A stretch of 51,705 nucleotides of DNA from Nemertoderma westbladi (lineage: Eukaryota > Xenacoelomorpha > Nemertodermatida > Nemertodermatidae). Shown piece after piece: positions 9,297-20,600 of the stretch (position 1 is the first letter of the stretch; each line of letters opens with the position of its first letter). The stretch covers positions 1 through 51,705 of the forward strand of contig JAUCBJ010006041.1 in NCBI GenBank assembly GCA_032718475.1, written 5' to 3'. Under the pieces are notes generated by a model. That model had not been told where the DNA came from and did no database searches. It saw only the letters and a list, made by a program, of their open reading frames with translations. The position numbers were made by a program, and so were the translations under genes.

Positions 9297-10220
9297 CGAA
9301 TGTAGTACGTTTTGGTTCAGATGAGGTTAGGTAGGAATCAAAATCATTAATTAAAATGTGGCCAAGTGATCCGTGGTACCTATTTGAGTCAGGAAAACTC
9401 CGGCGGAAACGAACTTGTCGGTAATATTTGTGGATATGTGGTCGATCAGTGATTTTGAATATAGAGTGATTCTCGTTGCCTGCTTAATTATATCTGTTGA
9501 AACCCGTATGTGTGTAATATGTTATTGTAGTTTTTCGTTGATAGTTATGTTTTAAGGTATCAATGTTTATATCACCTGTAATAATTGTATCGTATTTAAG
9601 ATCAGAAATAATGTTAAGATTGCGGTTTAATTCGTCTAAGAATTTAACTTCTGGGCAAGTATCTGGTCGGTAAATTGTTCCTATGAGTAATGGTTTTCTG
9701 TTAGTGTTGTTTACTCCGCCTGGTTTCAGTAGTACCCAAGAAGATTCACATCCATCCAAATTAAATTTTGTCTGTATAGAATATTGTAGTCCGTCTTTGA
9801 TATAGATTGCGGTTCCGCCCCTGTCCAATTTCCCGTATAGTCTATTATTTGTGAGAGGTCCACTGTATCCGTCAAGTTTAGTTAAAGAGAGGTCTGTTTC
9901 GTCAGTAAGAAATGTCTCTGTAAAAGTTAATATGTCAAACTGTTTATTAAGTAAATCTAAATGAGTTGTTGTATCCTGAAAGTTTTTCCGGAGACTTCTG
10001 CAGTTTAGGTGGAAGACGGATAGTTGCTTCTTGTTACTGGTCTGTTGGTCTACTAGGGTATTGAATGAGTCTTGATTATAGCAGTCAGAGCTGTTAATTG
10101 TGGAAAATAAATTACTGTCTGGGTCAATCGAATGAAAATGGTTATTTGAATCTGTGAAGTCGGTATTGTCATTATTGTTGTCGTCATTAGATGGGAATAT
10201 ATCAGTATCAGAACAACATT
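9297..10220 (-). pseudogene. LINE endonuclease domain, copy 1
   Basis: The minus strand encodes an apurinic-type endonuclease in the usual order: FHLNCRSLRKNF near 10010, the glutamate motif TFTETFLTDE near 9915, GGTAIYIKDG (~9815), the YRPDT segment and TGDINID (~9570). A shifted IDHI...TDHLA tail follows below 9484. The frame is open without a methionine from about 10220 to 9484, then broken. It belongs to the same LINE as 22312-27015. With the RT part replaced and frameshifts present, it is inactive. Confidence 0.75.
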
Positions 10221-10730
10221 ATGCAACGTGGAGCATAGTTAATTATAAACCACGACTCTAATCAATATGTAATAATCCCATCTGTGTAATCTTCTCTAGT
10301 ATTAAAAACATCTGTCGTGTTTATCCGTCAAGCATTCGCATGCGTTTATTCCTCTGTAAATTACCTAATTGATTTAGCAACATCATCTCCTAACTTATTA
10401 TACATTGTTTGGATAAGTTTTAAATATATGCAATCTACCAGCCACCAGCAACAATTCTTATTTTTTCGAAAAGTAATTGAAATTTGTAAATTGTAAAATT
10501 TATTATTTCGATTGAAGGAAGTTTTAATAATCGCTATATATATATAATTCGGGAACCAGTTATATATTTAACTTTTTGTGCGATTTATCAAACGGCAGAC
10601 TGGTAAGTTTTATAATAAACATTGCAGGTGATAACTGAGGTTTATTTTCGGATAAGGATTTAGTAGAAGCCCATACATTAGGTTGATGGCGAGGTTGGGT
10701 TGATGATCAAGAGTTCCAAAAGAAGCTGTT
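10221..10730 (-). other. Upstream region of the LINE, copy 1
   Basis: AT-rich sequence between the endonuclease and the 15-bp satellite, without a supported gene. It is nearly identical to 24221-24430 plus 25104-25400. Position 10428-10430 is the empty site of the 673-bp inverted-repeat element present in copy 2. Confidence 0.7.
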
Positions 10731-11026
10731 GCAGTGTGCTAAGTTGCAGTGTGCTAAGTTGCATTGTTCTAAGTTGCAGTGTGCTAAGTTGCAGTGTGCT
10801 AAGTTGCAGTGTGCTAAGTTGCAGTGTGCTAAGTTGCAGTGTGCTAAGTTGCATTGTGCTAAGTTGCAGTGTGCTAAGTTTCAGTGTGCTAAGTTGCAGT
10901 GTGCTAAGTTGCATTGTGCTAAGTTGCAGTGTGCTAAGTTGCAGTGTGCTAAGATGCAGTGTGCTAAGTTGCAGTGTGCTAAGTTGCAGTGTGCTAAGTT
11001 ACAGTGTGCTAAGTTGCAGTGTGTAT
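10731..11026. repeat. 15-bp minisatellite, short array
   Basis: About twenty head-to-tail copies of a 15-bp unit (GTGCTAAGTTGCAGT type) with sporadic substitutions. The order of variant units at the start is the same as in the longer array at 25401-27015, so the two share ancestry. The array stops at 11026, where X copy B begins. ORFs through it are periodicity artefacts. Confidence 0.95.
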
Positions 11027-11861
11027 CCCCAGGAAGGTCCAGCCGGACAGAGTAGAGTCAGATGTTAGTGCCGAGAGTGGGCGAGCGACAAGACGTCGAG
11101 CCCAGTCAGAAGAGAGAAGAAGATTAGTAGAGTTTAACCGAGAGGTCGAAGAGAGAAGAAGAATAGTAGAGTTTAACCGAGAGGTCGAAGAGAGAAGAAG
11201 AGAAGAGGATAGAAGAATCGTTGCTACAAGCAACCGGAGAGCGAGGACGGATAGCGAACCGTCGGTAGTAGAGATGGAGTTAGGGAGCCAGTGGGGTCGA
11301 ACTCCGGGAGATTGCCGTCGCCCCGGAGAGACGCACCGCACGCCAGGAGAGGGGTACAGGACGTACCGATACGAAGACGAGAACAGGAGAGGGGATCGAA
11401 GAGAAACTTCCCGACGGGATATAGCTGCCGATCGAGAGTACGGTAGTCGCGGGGAGATTCGAGATTCGAGAAGATTAAACTTCGGTTCGGAAGGGCACAT
11501 GCAGACTGCAGGACATACTGTAGGCCTTACTGCACATACTATTATAGGCCATGCTGGGAGAGATAGTGTAGGCGATAGGGTAGCGCGAACGACGGGATTA
11601 GATCCGGAAGTCGCGGAGTACATGCCGGTAGGTAGGCAAGAAGTGGATAGGCCTATATCGGTACCAGCACAGCAGCATGACTATAATATGCAGGGACATA
11701 ACATATATCCAGGGGAGGGGAGAGTTATTGCAGATAGATGTATGGGCCCCAATATATTAACATCAACCCCAGTACCAAACATACCGGTGGGGGGGGGGGG
11801 GGGGGGGGGCAGGGTGACATTCCCCCATTACAATATCAACAATACACTCAAACAGGAATAA
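11027..11861 (+). pseudogene. X copy B Gag N-terminal region
   Basis: This open frame continues from the satellite and has no upstream ATG. The first ~60 residues are highly charged, with a directly repeated EFNREVEERRR block that probably forms a coiled coil. An arginine-rich region and a Gly-run follow. The Gly-run is encoded by the 21-G run at 11789-11809, after which the Gag frame continues one frame over (11738-12460). The homopolymer thus either breaks gag or marks a length error in the sequence. Confidence 0.6.
11789..11809 (+). repeat. Poly-G run of 21 inside gag
   Basis: A run of 21 G in the gag region of X copy B. The reading frame differs on its two sides, so its exact length decides whether gag is open here. 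Confidence 0.9.
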
Positions 11862-12460
11862 GAACATCGAACCCCCTGGACGAGAACAGGTCGTGCGACA
11901 CGGAAATATGGAGGGGGCCGTTACCCCCAATGATATATCCGAGACAGAGAGAGTCAACAGGCCCGACGGGCGGACCGCACCCAACAGGAGAATCTGTACA
12001 GCATCCCTCGAACCCATTGGAAGCACAGGCAATGGGAATGGCGACACTAATCGATGCATTAAAGACCAGGATCGAGTTACCACCAGTCGAGCCATTTAAA
12101 TTCGACGGAAGTAGGCCGGAAGAATACCTGCAATTTCGGCGCATGTACAGCAACGAGATATTAAGTAAGAACTTGACGCAGGCGGAGTGCCTAAAATATC
12201 TACAGGTATATACAGGAGGCCCAGCGTATGACATCGTGAGGCAGTATCAGGGCATCGAGGGCGGCTTCACGACTGCATGGCGGGCGCTAGACAGGGAATA
12301 CGGACACCCAGCCAAGATCATCCGGCAGACCCTGAGGGGTATAACATCGGGTGGCCTACAGGATAACCCCGTTAGCATAAAGACATTTGCGAACAAAGTC
12401 GAGAAGGCGTCTAATCGTGTTGAAGACGCTAGACGCGCCATACGAACTCAACGCATCTAA
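11800..12460 (+). pseudogene. X copy B Gag central domain
   Basis: Frame 2 after the G run encodes a Pro/Thr-rich stretch, then a DUF1759-like BEL/Pao Gag core. The visible part has LPPVEPFKFDGSRPEEYLQF, followed by a helix with YLQVYTGGPAYDIV and WRALDREYG. The frame ends at a TAA at 12458 while the continuation (IAQALPIWLRSKW) is in frame 3. Copy A carries the same bases at this point, so the shift predates their separation or is programmed. Confidence 0.65.
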
Positions 12461-14060
12461 TAACATCACCACGATAGCGCAGGCACTGCCGATCTGGCTG
12501 CGGAGCAAGTGGAGGAAGATCGCCTTCTCCACTCGGGAGAAGAAAGGTGCGGAGCCAGGGCTAGAGGAAATGTCAAACTTCCTCAACTACGAAGCCGAGT
12601 TGATCACAGACCCAGTCTATAGTGAGGATAGTTTGGGGAAGGCACCGAAGACCGAATACAACAGGCCTAAACCCGAACACAATCCTGCAGATCCATTCCC
12701 GAGAGTAAGACAGTCGCTACCACACGCGGCCACACAGGGGGCTACAAGCCCACAGTTAGCTGGGAGTAGGGCCACACCGTGGCAGGGACAGAAAGAAAAT
12801 AACAACACAAATAAACATAATCCCAACATACCCAGTAGGCCGAGTACAGATAACCAAAACACTAAATCGGTAGATATAAACCTACGCGCAATACGTGAAG
12901 GACTATACAGGGAATGCTATAATCCAGGATTCGAATGTCAATTACATCGGGACGGAACCCATAAGACCATGAGTTGTAAGCACTGGCAAGCGTTGCCCAA
13001 ACAAGATCGTATAGCCTACACAGACGCAAACGGACTATGTCATCGATGTGTGGTAGAAGGACACAGATCCGGAGAGTGTAGAGAAACAGCAATAGGAGAT
13101 GACGAGACTGGAGGCCAAACAATGGCTACAAGCACGACAGGAGCAAGGAGGAAGAGGAAAGTACTACTCGGGGTAGTACCAGTGAAGATATCAGGAAAGG
13201 GCGGTCGATCAGTAACGACATTAATGCTGGTCGACAGCGGAGCAGCCTTCACGCTGGTGGAGAATTGGGTGGCCGAAGAGATAGGGCTAAAGACGAGGCC
13301 GAATAGGATGGCGGTAACTACCGTCTCAAGTAAGGATGAGGTCCTGGAGATGAGGACGGGGCGGTGCAAGATAGCAGCGATAGCACCGGGATGCGATTAT
13401 GGGGCGACGATCGACCCCATCCACGTGATAGAATCGATAAATATCAACGCCAGGCGACCAACCAACATTGAAGTCGAACAATATAGATTCCTGGACAGTA
13501 TCGATTTCTCAATACCAGAGGTGGACGTTAGGAAGGTATCCATTATAGTAGGAATGGACTGCCCGACGGCCCACGAGAGAATGCAGACGGTCTTCGGCGA
13601 AGACAGACAGCGGGATCCGACGGCGATCCTCACGCCGTTCGGATGGACGCTTAGCGGCCCAGTTAAAACCAAGATTCCATCCAGGGTGACGGAGACATCA
13701 GGGTGCATGTTACCAGGCACCGTAGACGCAGAGGACGAAGAGAAGAAACCGGAGATGGTAGATGAGCCAGACGGGGAGGTAACAGTAGGAGAGTGGGCGG
13801 AGGAGAATGGATTTGACGCGGAAGACTTAGAGGCAATGGGATGGAACAAGGGTCCCAGCAAGTATCGGGTAGTAAACATGGGGATGGAGAGGAGCGGATG
13901 GCGAGATGTCCGGAGGACAACCCGGAGGAACGGACGGCGAGATGTCCGGAGGACAACAGGAGGAAGTGAGGAAGGAGTGTCCAGAGGAGTGTCCAGAGGA
14001 GTATCCGGAAGAGACGCCGGTCCGGTTGAGAGGCATACCGACAAGGGGGAGGTCGAGTAA
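12387..14060 (+). CDS. X copy B Gag C-terminus and protease
   Basis: This 557-residue open frame starts with the end of the Gag core (IAQALPIWLRSKWRK, residues ~27-45). A linker rich in N, P and Q follows, then the Cys/His zinc-binding region (residues ~165-235) with LCHRCVVEGHRSGEC. The aspartic protease has LMLVDSGAAFT at ~277-287. The BEL DUF1758-type region includes IIVGMDCPTAHERM and ends with GWTLSGP. The last ~50 residues are out of frame relative to copy A. The membrane-anchor segment is in another frame (13906-14121) and stops at a TGA where copy A reads CGA. No RT follows. Confidence 0.75.
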   Translation: MRTKSRRRLIVLKTLDAPYELNASNNITTIAQALPIWLRSKWRKIAFSTREKKGAEPGLEEMSNFLNYEAELITDPVYSEDSLGKAPKTEYNRPKPEHNPADPFPRVRQSLPHAATQGATSPQLAGSRATPWQGQKENNNTNKHNPNIPSRPSTDNQNTKSVDINLRAIREGLYRECYNPGFECQLHRDGTHKTMSCKHWQALPKQDRIAYTDANGLCHRCVVEGHRSGECRETAIGDDETGGQTMATSTTGARRKRKVLLGVVPVKISGKGGRSVTTLMLVDSGAAFTLVENWVAEEIGLKTRPNRMAVTTVSSKDEVLEMRTGRCKIAAIAPGCDYGATIDPIHVIESININARRPTNIEVEQYRFLDSIDFSIPEVDVRKVSIIVGMDCPTAHERMQTVFGEDRQRDPTAILTPFGWTLSGPVKTKIPSRVTETSGCMLPGTVDAEDEEKKPEMVDEPDGEVTVGEWAEENGFDAEDLEAMGWNKGPSKYRVVNMGMERSGWRDVRRTTRRNGRRDVRRTTGGSEEGVSRGVSRGVSGRDAGPVERHTDKGEVE

Positions 14061-14121
14061 GAAGACAGGATGGAAAGGGATAGGATTACTATTGTTCGTT
14101 CTGTTCTATCTATTCTTCTGA
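13906..14121 (+). pseudogene. X copy B membrane-anchor segment
   Basis: This frame holds the Cys/Glu/Pro repeat and the hydrophobic helix IGLLLFVLFYLFF, followed immediately by a stop at 14119-14121. In copy A the helix continues into a charged tail. The tail is still readable here as a separate open stretch (14155-14364), so one point mutation removed it. Confidence 0.65.
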
Positions 14122-14439
14122 TTTCCTTTCATTCTGCCGCCGGGAGACGATCAGATGAAGGGTGGCATTTTGCTGCCAGGAAATGAGGAAGTTAAGAAGG
14201 CGGCGGAGAGACCCGATTCTAGGGTGGCAGAAGAGGGAGAACCAATTCCTGGTGAGTTGGAATTGGCGAGGAGAGTGCGGCGAATCCTACAGGACCTACA
14301 AGGGGAGCAGTGGGAGAGTGCCTGTTGGAAGAATCGCCCTCGAAGTTTAGATGAAGTTAGTTGAAGTTTAGTCGTCTAATATTTTGGACTGAGGGGGGTG
14401 GGAATGAGGGCGAGACGCCCTTCCCACACGCAGTAACAA

Positions 14440-15180
14440 ATATAATTAAAAATAAATAATTAAATAATTAAATAATAAATAAGTAGAAGGTAGAAAGTAA
14501 TAAATAGTAGAAGTTAGATAGTAAGTAGAAAGTCGGTAGAAGAAAGTCAGAAAGTTAGTAGAAGTAAGTTAGTTAGAAAAGTTAGTAGAAGTTAGTACCA
14601 TTAAGTTAGAAGTCGGCGGGTATAGGGAGTGTGGTATATTAACATACCACGAGTAGTAGCAGAGGGGTTGTGGGCACCGGAAGCGCCACGTAGAAAGTTG
14701 TAATAGAGTGGTTGTGGGCACCGAAAGCACCATGTAGATGGAGGTAGCAACAGAGTGGTTGTGGGCACCGAAAGTGCCACGTAGTTAGAAGAGTGGGTAG
14801 AGTTAGAGAGCTAGTCAGAGGTAGAGTTAGTAGACTTAGAAGAGTTAGTAGGAGTTAGTTAGAGAACTAGTTAGAGTTAGTAGACTTAGAAGAGTTAGTA
14901 AGAGTTAGTTAGAGAGCTAGTTAGAGTTAGTAGAATCAGAGAGTTAGATAGTAAGTAGTTAGCAAGTAAGTAGTAAGTAGATAGAATGATAGCACAGGGG
15001 TAACACAAGAGTTTTAGCGCCTTTGAGGGCAGTATGAGAGGAGTATGGAGAGGAGCTGCTGGCGAGAGAGAGTGCGGACGAGTGCGATTCAGGTGTGGGG
15101 ACAGAACAGCGGAGTTAGAGTGGAGTTAGAGTGGAGTTAGAGGAGAGTTAGAGTGAGAAGTTAGAGTTTGAGAGAGAGAG
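14440..15180 (+). other. GTTAG-rich untranslated tail of X copy B
   Basis: Non-coding purine-rich repeats. A perfect 7-bp stem joins 14631-14637 and 14644-14650. Three 27-nt motifs lie at 14667-14693, 14711-14737 and 14758-14784. Each begins GTTGTGGGCACCG, ends (T/C)GTAG and can fold on itself (GTGGgCAC ... GTGCCAC in the third). The arrangement matches copy A at 6830-7000. Confidence 0.7.
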
Positions 15181-15186
15181 TTTTAA

Positions 15187-15429
15187 AATTGTGTGAGAAT
15201 CCACAATTGTCTCAAACCGAGACGCCAGATGTCTTGGTGCAACATTGGTTGCCGTTGCACCAAGAGAGGGTAGTAACATCATACCCAGAGGGAGCGGCCT
15301 GGGAAGCCGGCTCCAAAGTAAGAGAACTCCACCCCACACCCGATAGTAGATCGGGTTTCCAGCGGAATTGAAGCGCACTTAGAGGTTGATGCTATCTTCT
15401 CACCGGGAAGATAGCATGGGGGGGGGGAG
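15187..15429 (+). promoter_or_regulatory. Hairpin ladder and polypurine tract of X copy B
   Basis: Four stems occur in 230 bp: 15187-15193 with 15202-15208 (7 bp), 15233-15243 with 15254-15264 (11 bp, perfect), 15338-15344 with 15350-15356 (7 bp, perfect) and 15389-15399 with 15407-15417 (11 bp, perfect). The G-rich polypurine tract 15418-15429 follows and the LTR begins at 15430. The second stem is kept in copy A although the loop sequence differs, which suggests selection on structure. Confidence 0.75.
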
Positions 15430-15644
15430 TGTGAGCGGATTCAATTCCGCCTCACCAACCCCCATAAAGTTGGGAAGTGGCGCCTTTAAGCAATATTGGG
15501 GATACGAGGTTAATCCCCAATTAACCTCGTATCACACACCCAATAAACGGGGACAACAAACCCCGAAGGGCCACACAAAGGGAGGTCAGAGGTTAAACCT
15601 CCGGGAGAGGAAAGTGACAGCAGCGGGGGGGGGGGGGGGGGGGG
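15430..15644 (+). repeat. X 3' LTR, first part
   Basis: The LTR starts with TGTGAGCGG. It contains a 14-bp perfect stem (15501-15514 with 15520-15533) and AATAAA at 15542-15547. It ends with the poly-G run 15625-15644, where the BEL element is inserted. The matching second part is 21920-22311. Confidence 0.7.
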
Positions 15645-15850
15645 TGTTCTGAATGTTCGGGAATGGCAGAACAGAAATATAATATATATATAAAACATGA
15701 CCTCGATCAGTACAGCAGTATATTAAGCTTAGGCAAGGTAATACATAATATTGAATAGTAAACACTGAAACTCTCAGTACCGTAGTAGAAGTACTTGTTA
15801 TAACAATAGGAGCCTTATATAGGGTGGTAATATATACTGTATTTGTTACA
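15645..15850 (-). repeat. BEL 3' LTR
   Basis: 206-bp repeat with TG...CA termini on the minus strand. It differs from the 5' LTR by about three substitutions. The purine-rich GGTGGTGGAGGA directly upstream (minus strand, 15851-15862) is the likely polypurine tract. Confidence 0.9.
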
Positions 15851-16137
15851 TCCTCCACCACCGAAAAAAAAAATTTTCGAAAACAAAATATTTATGACCA
15901 AAAAAATATATATACCGTATATCACACAATGACAACTTTATGCGTATGTATGCTTAAATTTAATAACTTTCATACACTACAAATCTGTACAAATCAACAA
16001 TTTGTATTATTAACGAAAAAAAAAAATTACATATAGAAAAATAATTTATATCTAACTACTGTATATTTGTCAACGGGTTAAATAAAAATATGTATAATTT
16101 ATTGTAAACTGATATTTTGTTACTTTTTAGTTAAATT

Positions 16138-16662
16138 TTATGCCTCGCTATCTGAATCGTCACTTGACAATTTTTTAATACACGATTCTATATTTTTACG
16201 CGTGATCGTTGCACATGTACGTTTCTCTCGTTCTCTGTAAATCTTGTCGGTGGATTCCGATGTGCTTTGAAGATCGCCATTTTCGTCAACAAGCATTTCG
16301 GAATGGTTAATTTCTAATGGATACAAGCGTTTCACTGGGCGTTTCAAAACACCATGACGAGTTTTCAATGAAACGGAACGTACATAGTCATCCTGTCCTG
16401 GATGGAGCATTATAATCCTCCCTAACGGCCATTGCATCCGAGGAAGGTTATCGCTGCCGATTAGAAAAATGTCTCCGACTTTTGGAACGACTTCAGTCAG
16501 AGATGTTGTACATCGATGTCTTTCACGTAGTGCTACCAGGTACTCCTGGTTCCAACGTCGCCAGAAGTTACTAATCAATGTTGTAATATGTAAATATTTG
16601 TTTCCTAACATATGTTTCGTCATCGCTTCCGTATGAGGGATCAGATATAAGTTCTGAAACAT
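16138..16662 (-). pseudogene. BEL integrase C-terminal domain
   Basis: This 174-residue minus-strand frame is shifted relative to the integrase core by an indel in the 16570-16660 overlap. It carries the DUF5641-type end of BEL/Pao integrases: FWRRWNQEYLVALRERH, then VGDIFLIGSDNLPRMQWPLG and a basic RPVKRLYPL segment. A normal stop lies at 16138, followed by an AT-rich 3' untranslated region up to the LTR. Confidence 0.8.
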
Positions 16663-17622
16663 CGGAAATAATATTTAAACCGTTTAGTTTTCTTCCATAA
16701 AGTAAATGAGAGGGAGTTAGTGGAAGTATTTCATACAGTTTGGAACTCATGTAGGTCAATGGCCATTCATTTATAAGAGATTCTATCTCTACAACTATTG
16801 TACGCAGTTGGTCAATAGAAACTAAAGATTTCCGTAAAGTTTTCTTTAATGTTAACTTGGTCATCTTTACGAGTCGTTCCCATGTACCTCCCATCCACGG
16901 ACTAGATGGAGGTATGAAACGCCACACAATTCGTTGTAAAAGCAAGTAGCTTCGAACGGACGGATCAGAATGTAGGTCTTGTAGATTAATATCAGCAGAA
17001 ACGAAAGTGGATGCGTTATCACTAATAAGCTGAGTAGGGCAGCGTCGACGTCCAATAAACCGTCTCAATGCCATTATGAATTCAGTTGTAGAGTTATCGC
17101 TAACGACCTCTAAGTGAATGGCTCGTGAGGCCATACAAGTGAATAAAGCTATATAAGCCTTAGTAATTAATTCGTTCTCCTTAACAAGCAAATATCCCGT
17201 ATAATCGACACCAGAAACTTGAAATGGATTAGCAATCCTTACTCGAAATGGCGGAAGTTGAGGTTCTGGTGGAGTTGTGTAAGGTCGACCTTGAACGCAG
17301 CAGCAGGAAACACATAGCCGGAGTATTGAATTGACACGTTGTCGTATACGTGAGATCCAAAAGACTTGTCGCAAGTTTACAACTGTTTCTGTAACACCAT
17401 AGTGTAAAAATCGATTATGAGTTTCAAGAATAAGTAACTCAGTAAACTTATGTTTACTCGGAATAAGGATCGGACATTTCGTTGTCCAATCAAGGTCAGC
17501 ATGGTCGATCCGCCGACCTTTGGACCGAATAACTCCATTGTGTAGGAATAAATTTAGTTGCCGAATTAAATGAGGGGGTTTAGTAGTCCTGGCAGAATCG
17601 ACTTGTTTCTTTAAGTGCTGTA
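16571..17622 (-). pseudogene. BEL integrase (zinc-binding and catalytic core)
   Basis: This frame is shifted relative to gag-pol near 17625. From about 17450 to 17290 lies an HHCC zinc-binding segment, including ETHNRFLHYG and LRLCVSCCCVQG. The RNase-H-fold core follows with the catalytic residues in context: FQVSGVDYTG (~17210), LISDNASTF (~17020) and GGTWERLVK (~16885). The frame then ends early at 16571. The catalytic triad is intact, but two frameshifts separate this part from its neighbours. Confidence 0.85.
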
Positions 17623-20600
17623 TTACAGAATAAAATGTTTCGTACTGAACTTGACGAAACCAATAACTGAATAAGTTTGGGCTGAATTAATATCACTAAC
17701 AGATAAGGATGGAAATTTATTGCCAGATTTCCAGGTATTTGTTGATTTCGTTTTAATTTTGCAACAACTAATGAACTTTATAACCCAAGCTGTAACGTTG
17801 ATAAGTTTGTTATAACTATTAAACGTTGATATATCTATCATAGGTTTATTGACGTGATAAACTTTACTTTCAGTTTCACTTAAACTGTCTACGACTACCG
17901 ATATGGAGGAAGAAACTAGGCCCGCAGTTTCGTGTTCAAATCCATATGATGGTTGTTGGGGCCAATCACATGGTGTAATCAGCCAATCGGGGCCGTTTAC
18001 CCAAATATTCGAAGTTAAAAATTGCGAATAACTAATCCCACGAGTTAACAAGTCTGCAGGATTGTCTTTGGTAGGTACATAACGAAAGGTTGCCATAGGT
18101 ACCAACCTGTGAATTTCGTCTACGCGAGTTTTTCTGATAGGTTTCAAAACTTTAGTGCTATTCACCCAATGTAGCACTAACTGACTGTCAGTCCACAGAT
18201 TTAACGAACGTGGAGTAAATATCGATGAATACACATCAGAAATATAATTTACCAACCGAGCTCCAATATTAAAAGCTATCAACTCGAGGTTAGGTAAAGA
18301 AGGTTTCGATTGTTTAATTGGAGTCACTCTCGCTTTTGCTGTAATAAAAAATGAACCATTTTCATTTACAATGTAAATTACAGCACCGAATGCTTTTTTA
18401 GAAGCGTCACTAAAGCAGTGTAAGTCGATTATTGGAGCCAATGGGAGCTGTCTAGGAATTGTCAACATGGCAGCTCCATTTAGGTCTGTAAGTAATAAGT
18501 TCCAAACTGAAACTAAATCGCTGGGAATGGTTGCATCCCAGTCTAATTGTAAACGCCAAAGCTGTTGTATAAGAATACGAGAGCGAATTGTTATTGGCAG
18601 TAGAAAACCATATGGGTCAAAAACCTTCGCAGACAAACTAACAATCACTCTCTTTGTTATAATATCAGGAGAAATAATTTCATTGGAGACAAACCCGAGT
18701 TTATCTTCAGTAATGTGCCACAACATACCAAGTAACTTAACAGTACTTTTATACGTTTTAGGTCCGTCGTTATTGGTTACAATGATTTCCTGTAATTTTG
18801 GGGAATTCGTTACCCATTGTCGCAATGGAAATCCACCTTCAGTTAAAATTTGTTTACTTTGACGGTAAATATCTATTAATTCTGTCTCTGTTGGCTCCAT
18901 ACACTGTAGATTGTCAACATTCGCTTCGCTTATTTTCTCAGCAATATTTGAAGAATATTTATTGAGGTGATATTTTATTGTAGCATTCAATAAGAATTGG
19001 CTACATGTAGCTCCGAATAAAATAACTTTAAAACGATATGTCACTAATTGACTAAAAGGGTCGAATGGATCCTGGATCCATAAAAATCTTGTACAATCGC
19101 GATCAGATTGATCTAAGCCTATTTGTAGAAAGGCTTTTTCTATGTCAGCTATAGCACAATAAGGATGTAAACGGAAACGTAATAACAAATTGCACAATAA
19201 ATTATTTAGGTCAGGACCCGAATAAAGATTATCATTTAAACTAGGATAATTAGGGGCCGAGCGTGATGAGCAATCATATACAATCCGTAATGGCGTGGTA
19301 GATGAATCAGGTTTAAGAACGCCTCGGTGTGGTAAATAATGTACCACTGATCCGGAATGTATATCACTAGGCTCATTAGGACTATTTACTTCAACTAATT
19401 CTATAAAATCACGACGTAATTGATCTTTAAGAATATTGTCATAACATGATAATAACTCGGGAGTTTTACGGAGTTTACATAAGTTACACTGTAAACGTTT
19501 ATAAGATAAACCGAAATTGATAGGTAAGGTTTGACAGTTTGGTTTCCAAGGTAATTTTGTGCTATACATACCGTTGGAAAAAGTAACACTTTTTTCGAAA
19601 TCTTTTACAGCAATGTCCTCATTCACATCGATATTATCATATCGTATACCGATGGTGTCAAACTTCCATAATTTTTCAATATCGATTAACAAATTGTCAT
19701 TTCGATTTCCTACAGTAAGCACTGTAACAACGTTAGTATATTGGTTAGTACAAATATTTTCGTTACGATTTTGTACCTGTCCTACTAAAACATCGCCAAC
19801 TTTGGACGGAATAATATATAAATTTTCAGAAATACATTTAGCAGGAAAAAATTTAAAATACTGGTCAGCACCAATTAATACATTTATATCATTAATTGCA
19901 TCTCCTGTACGCGGATCAGCCAACTGAAATCCACGAGAGAGCAGAGTTTCAACGAGCTCAGTTCGGCCGTGAGTAGATAATCGAGATGGGAGCGAATCGA
20001 TAACGAGCGCATTTAAATCAATCAGCCCATCCGCATCCGCAGACTCTGTAGCGAATGTAGCGATATCGTACGTATGAGGGTTTCCGCTCGAATTAAATCC
20101 GTCGATGGCGAGTTTAACTTTGTCAACTATCGGTAGATGTAACTGATTGACAAGACTCTTTAGTATGAATGATCGTTGAGAACCTTGATCGAACAATGCT
20201 CGAACTTGACACGTTTGAGCTCTATTGATAATAGTAATTAGCGCCATAGGAAGAAGTGTTGACTGCTGGTCGGAAACTAAACTCGAGAGGGAAGAGTCCT
20301 GATTTGATATAGCGGAGGTTCCAGTAGGGGTGTGTGTTCGTTTACTATCACTTTGTTTATGATTTGGTTTTTTATTTATGTGTAGAGTTGTGTGATGAGC
20401 TCCGTTGCAAACACGGCATCGCCCTATCCTGGAGCACCTTGTCCCCTTAACAAATTTGTGTTGTAAACAATTGATACAAAGTCGGAGTTGTATAGCGCGG
20501 TCTCTCCTTTTCGCTGGTGAACTATATTCAGTACAATCTCGTACTGTATGTTCTCCATTACATAGATAACAACGAGGGGTTGCGGAACGACTTGAATCTC

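Noticed and set aside
13397-14044. Minus-strand Ser/Pro-rich frames opposite the X protease (also 5635-6254)
   Set aside because: They mirror the acidic plus-strand coding region. The plus frame has the DSG motif and family similarity.
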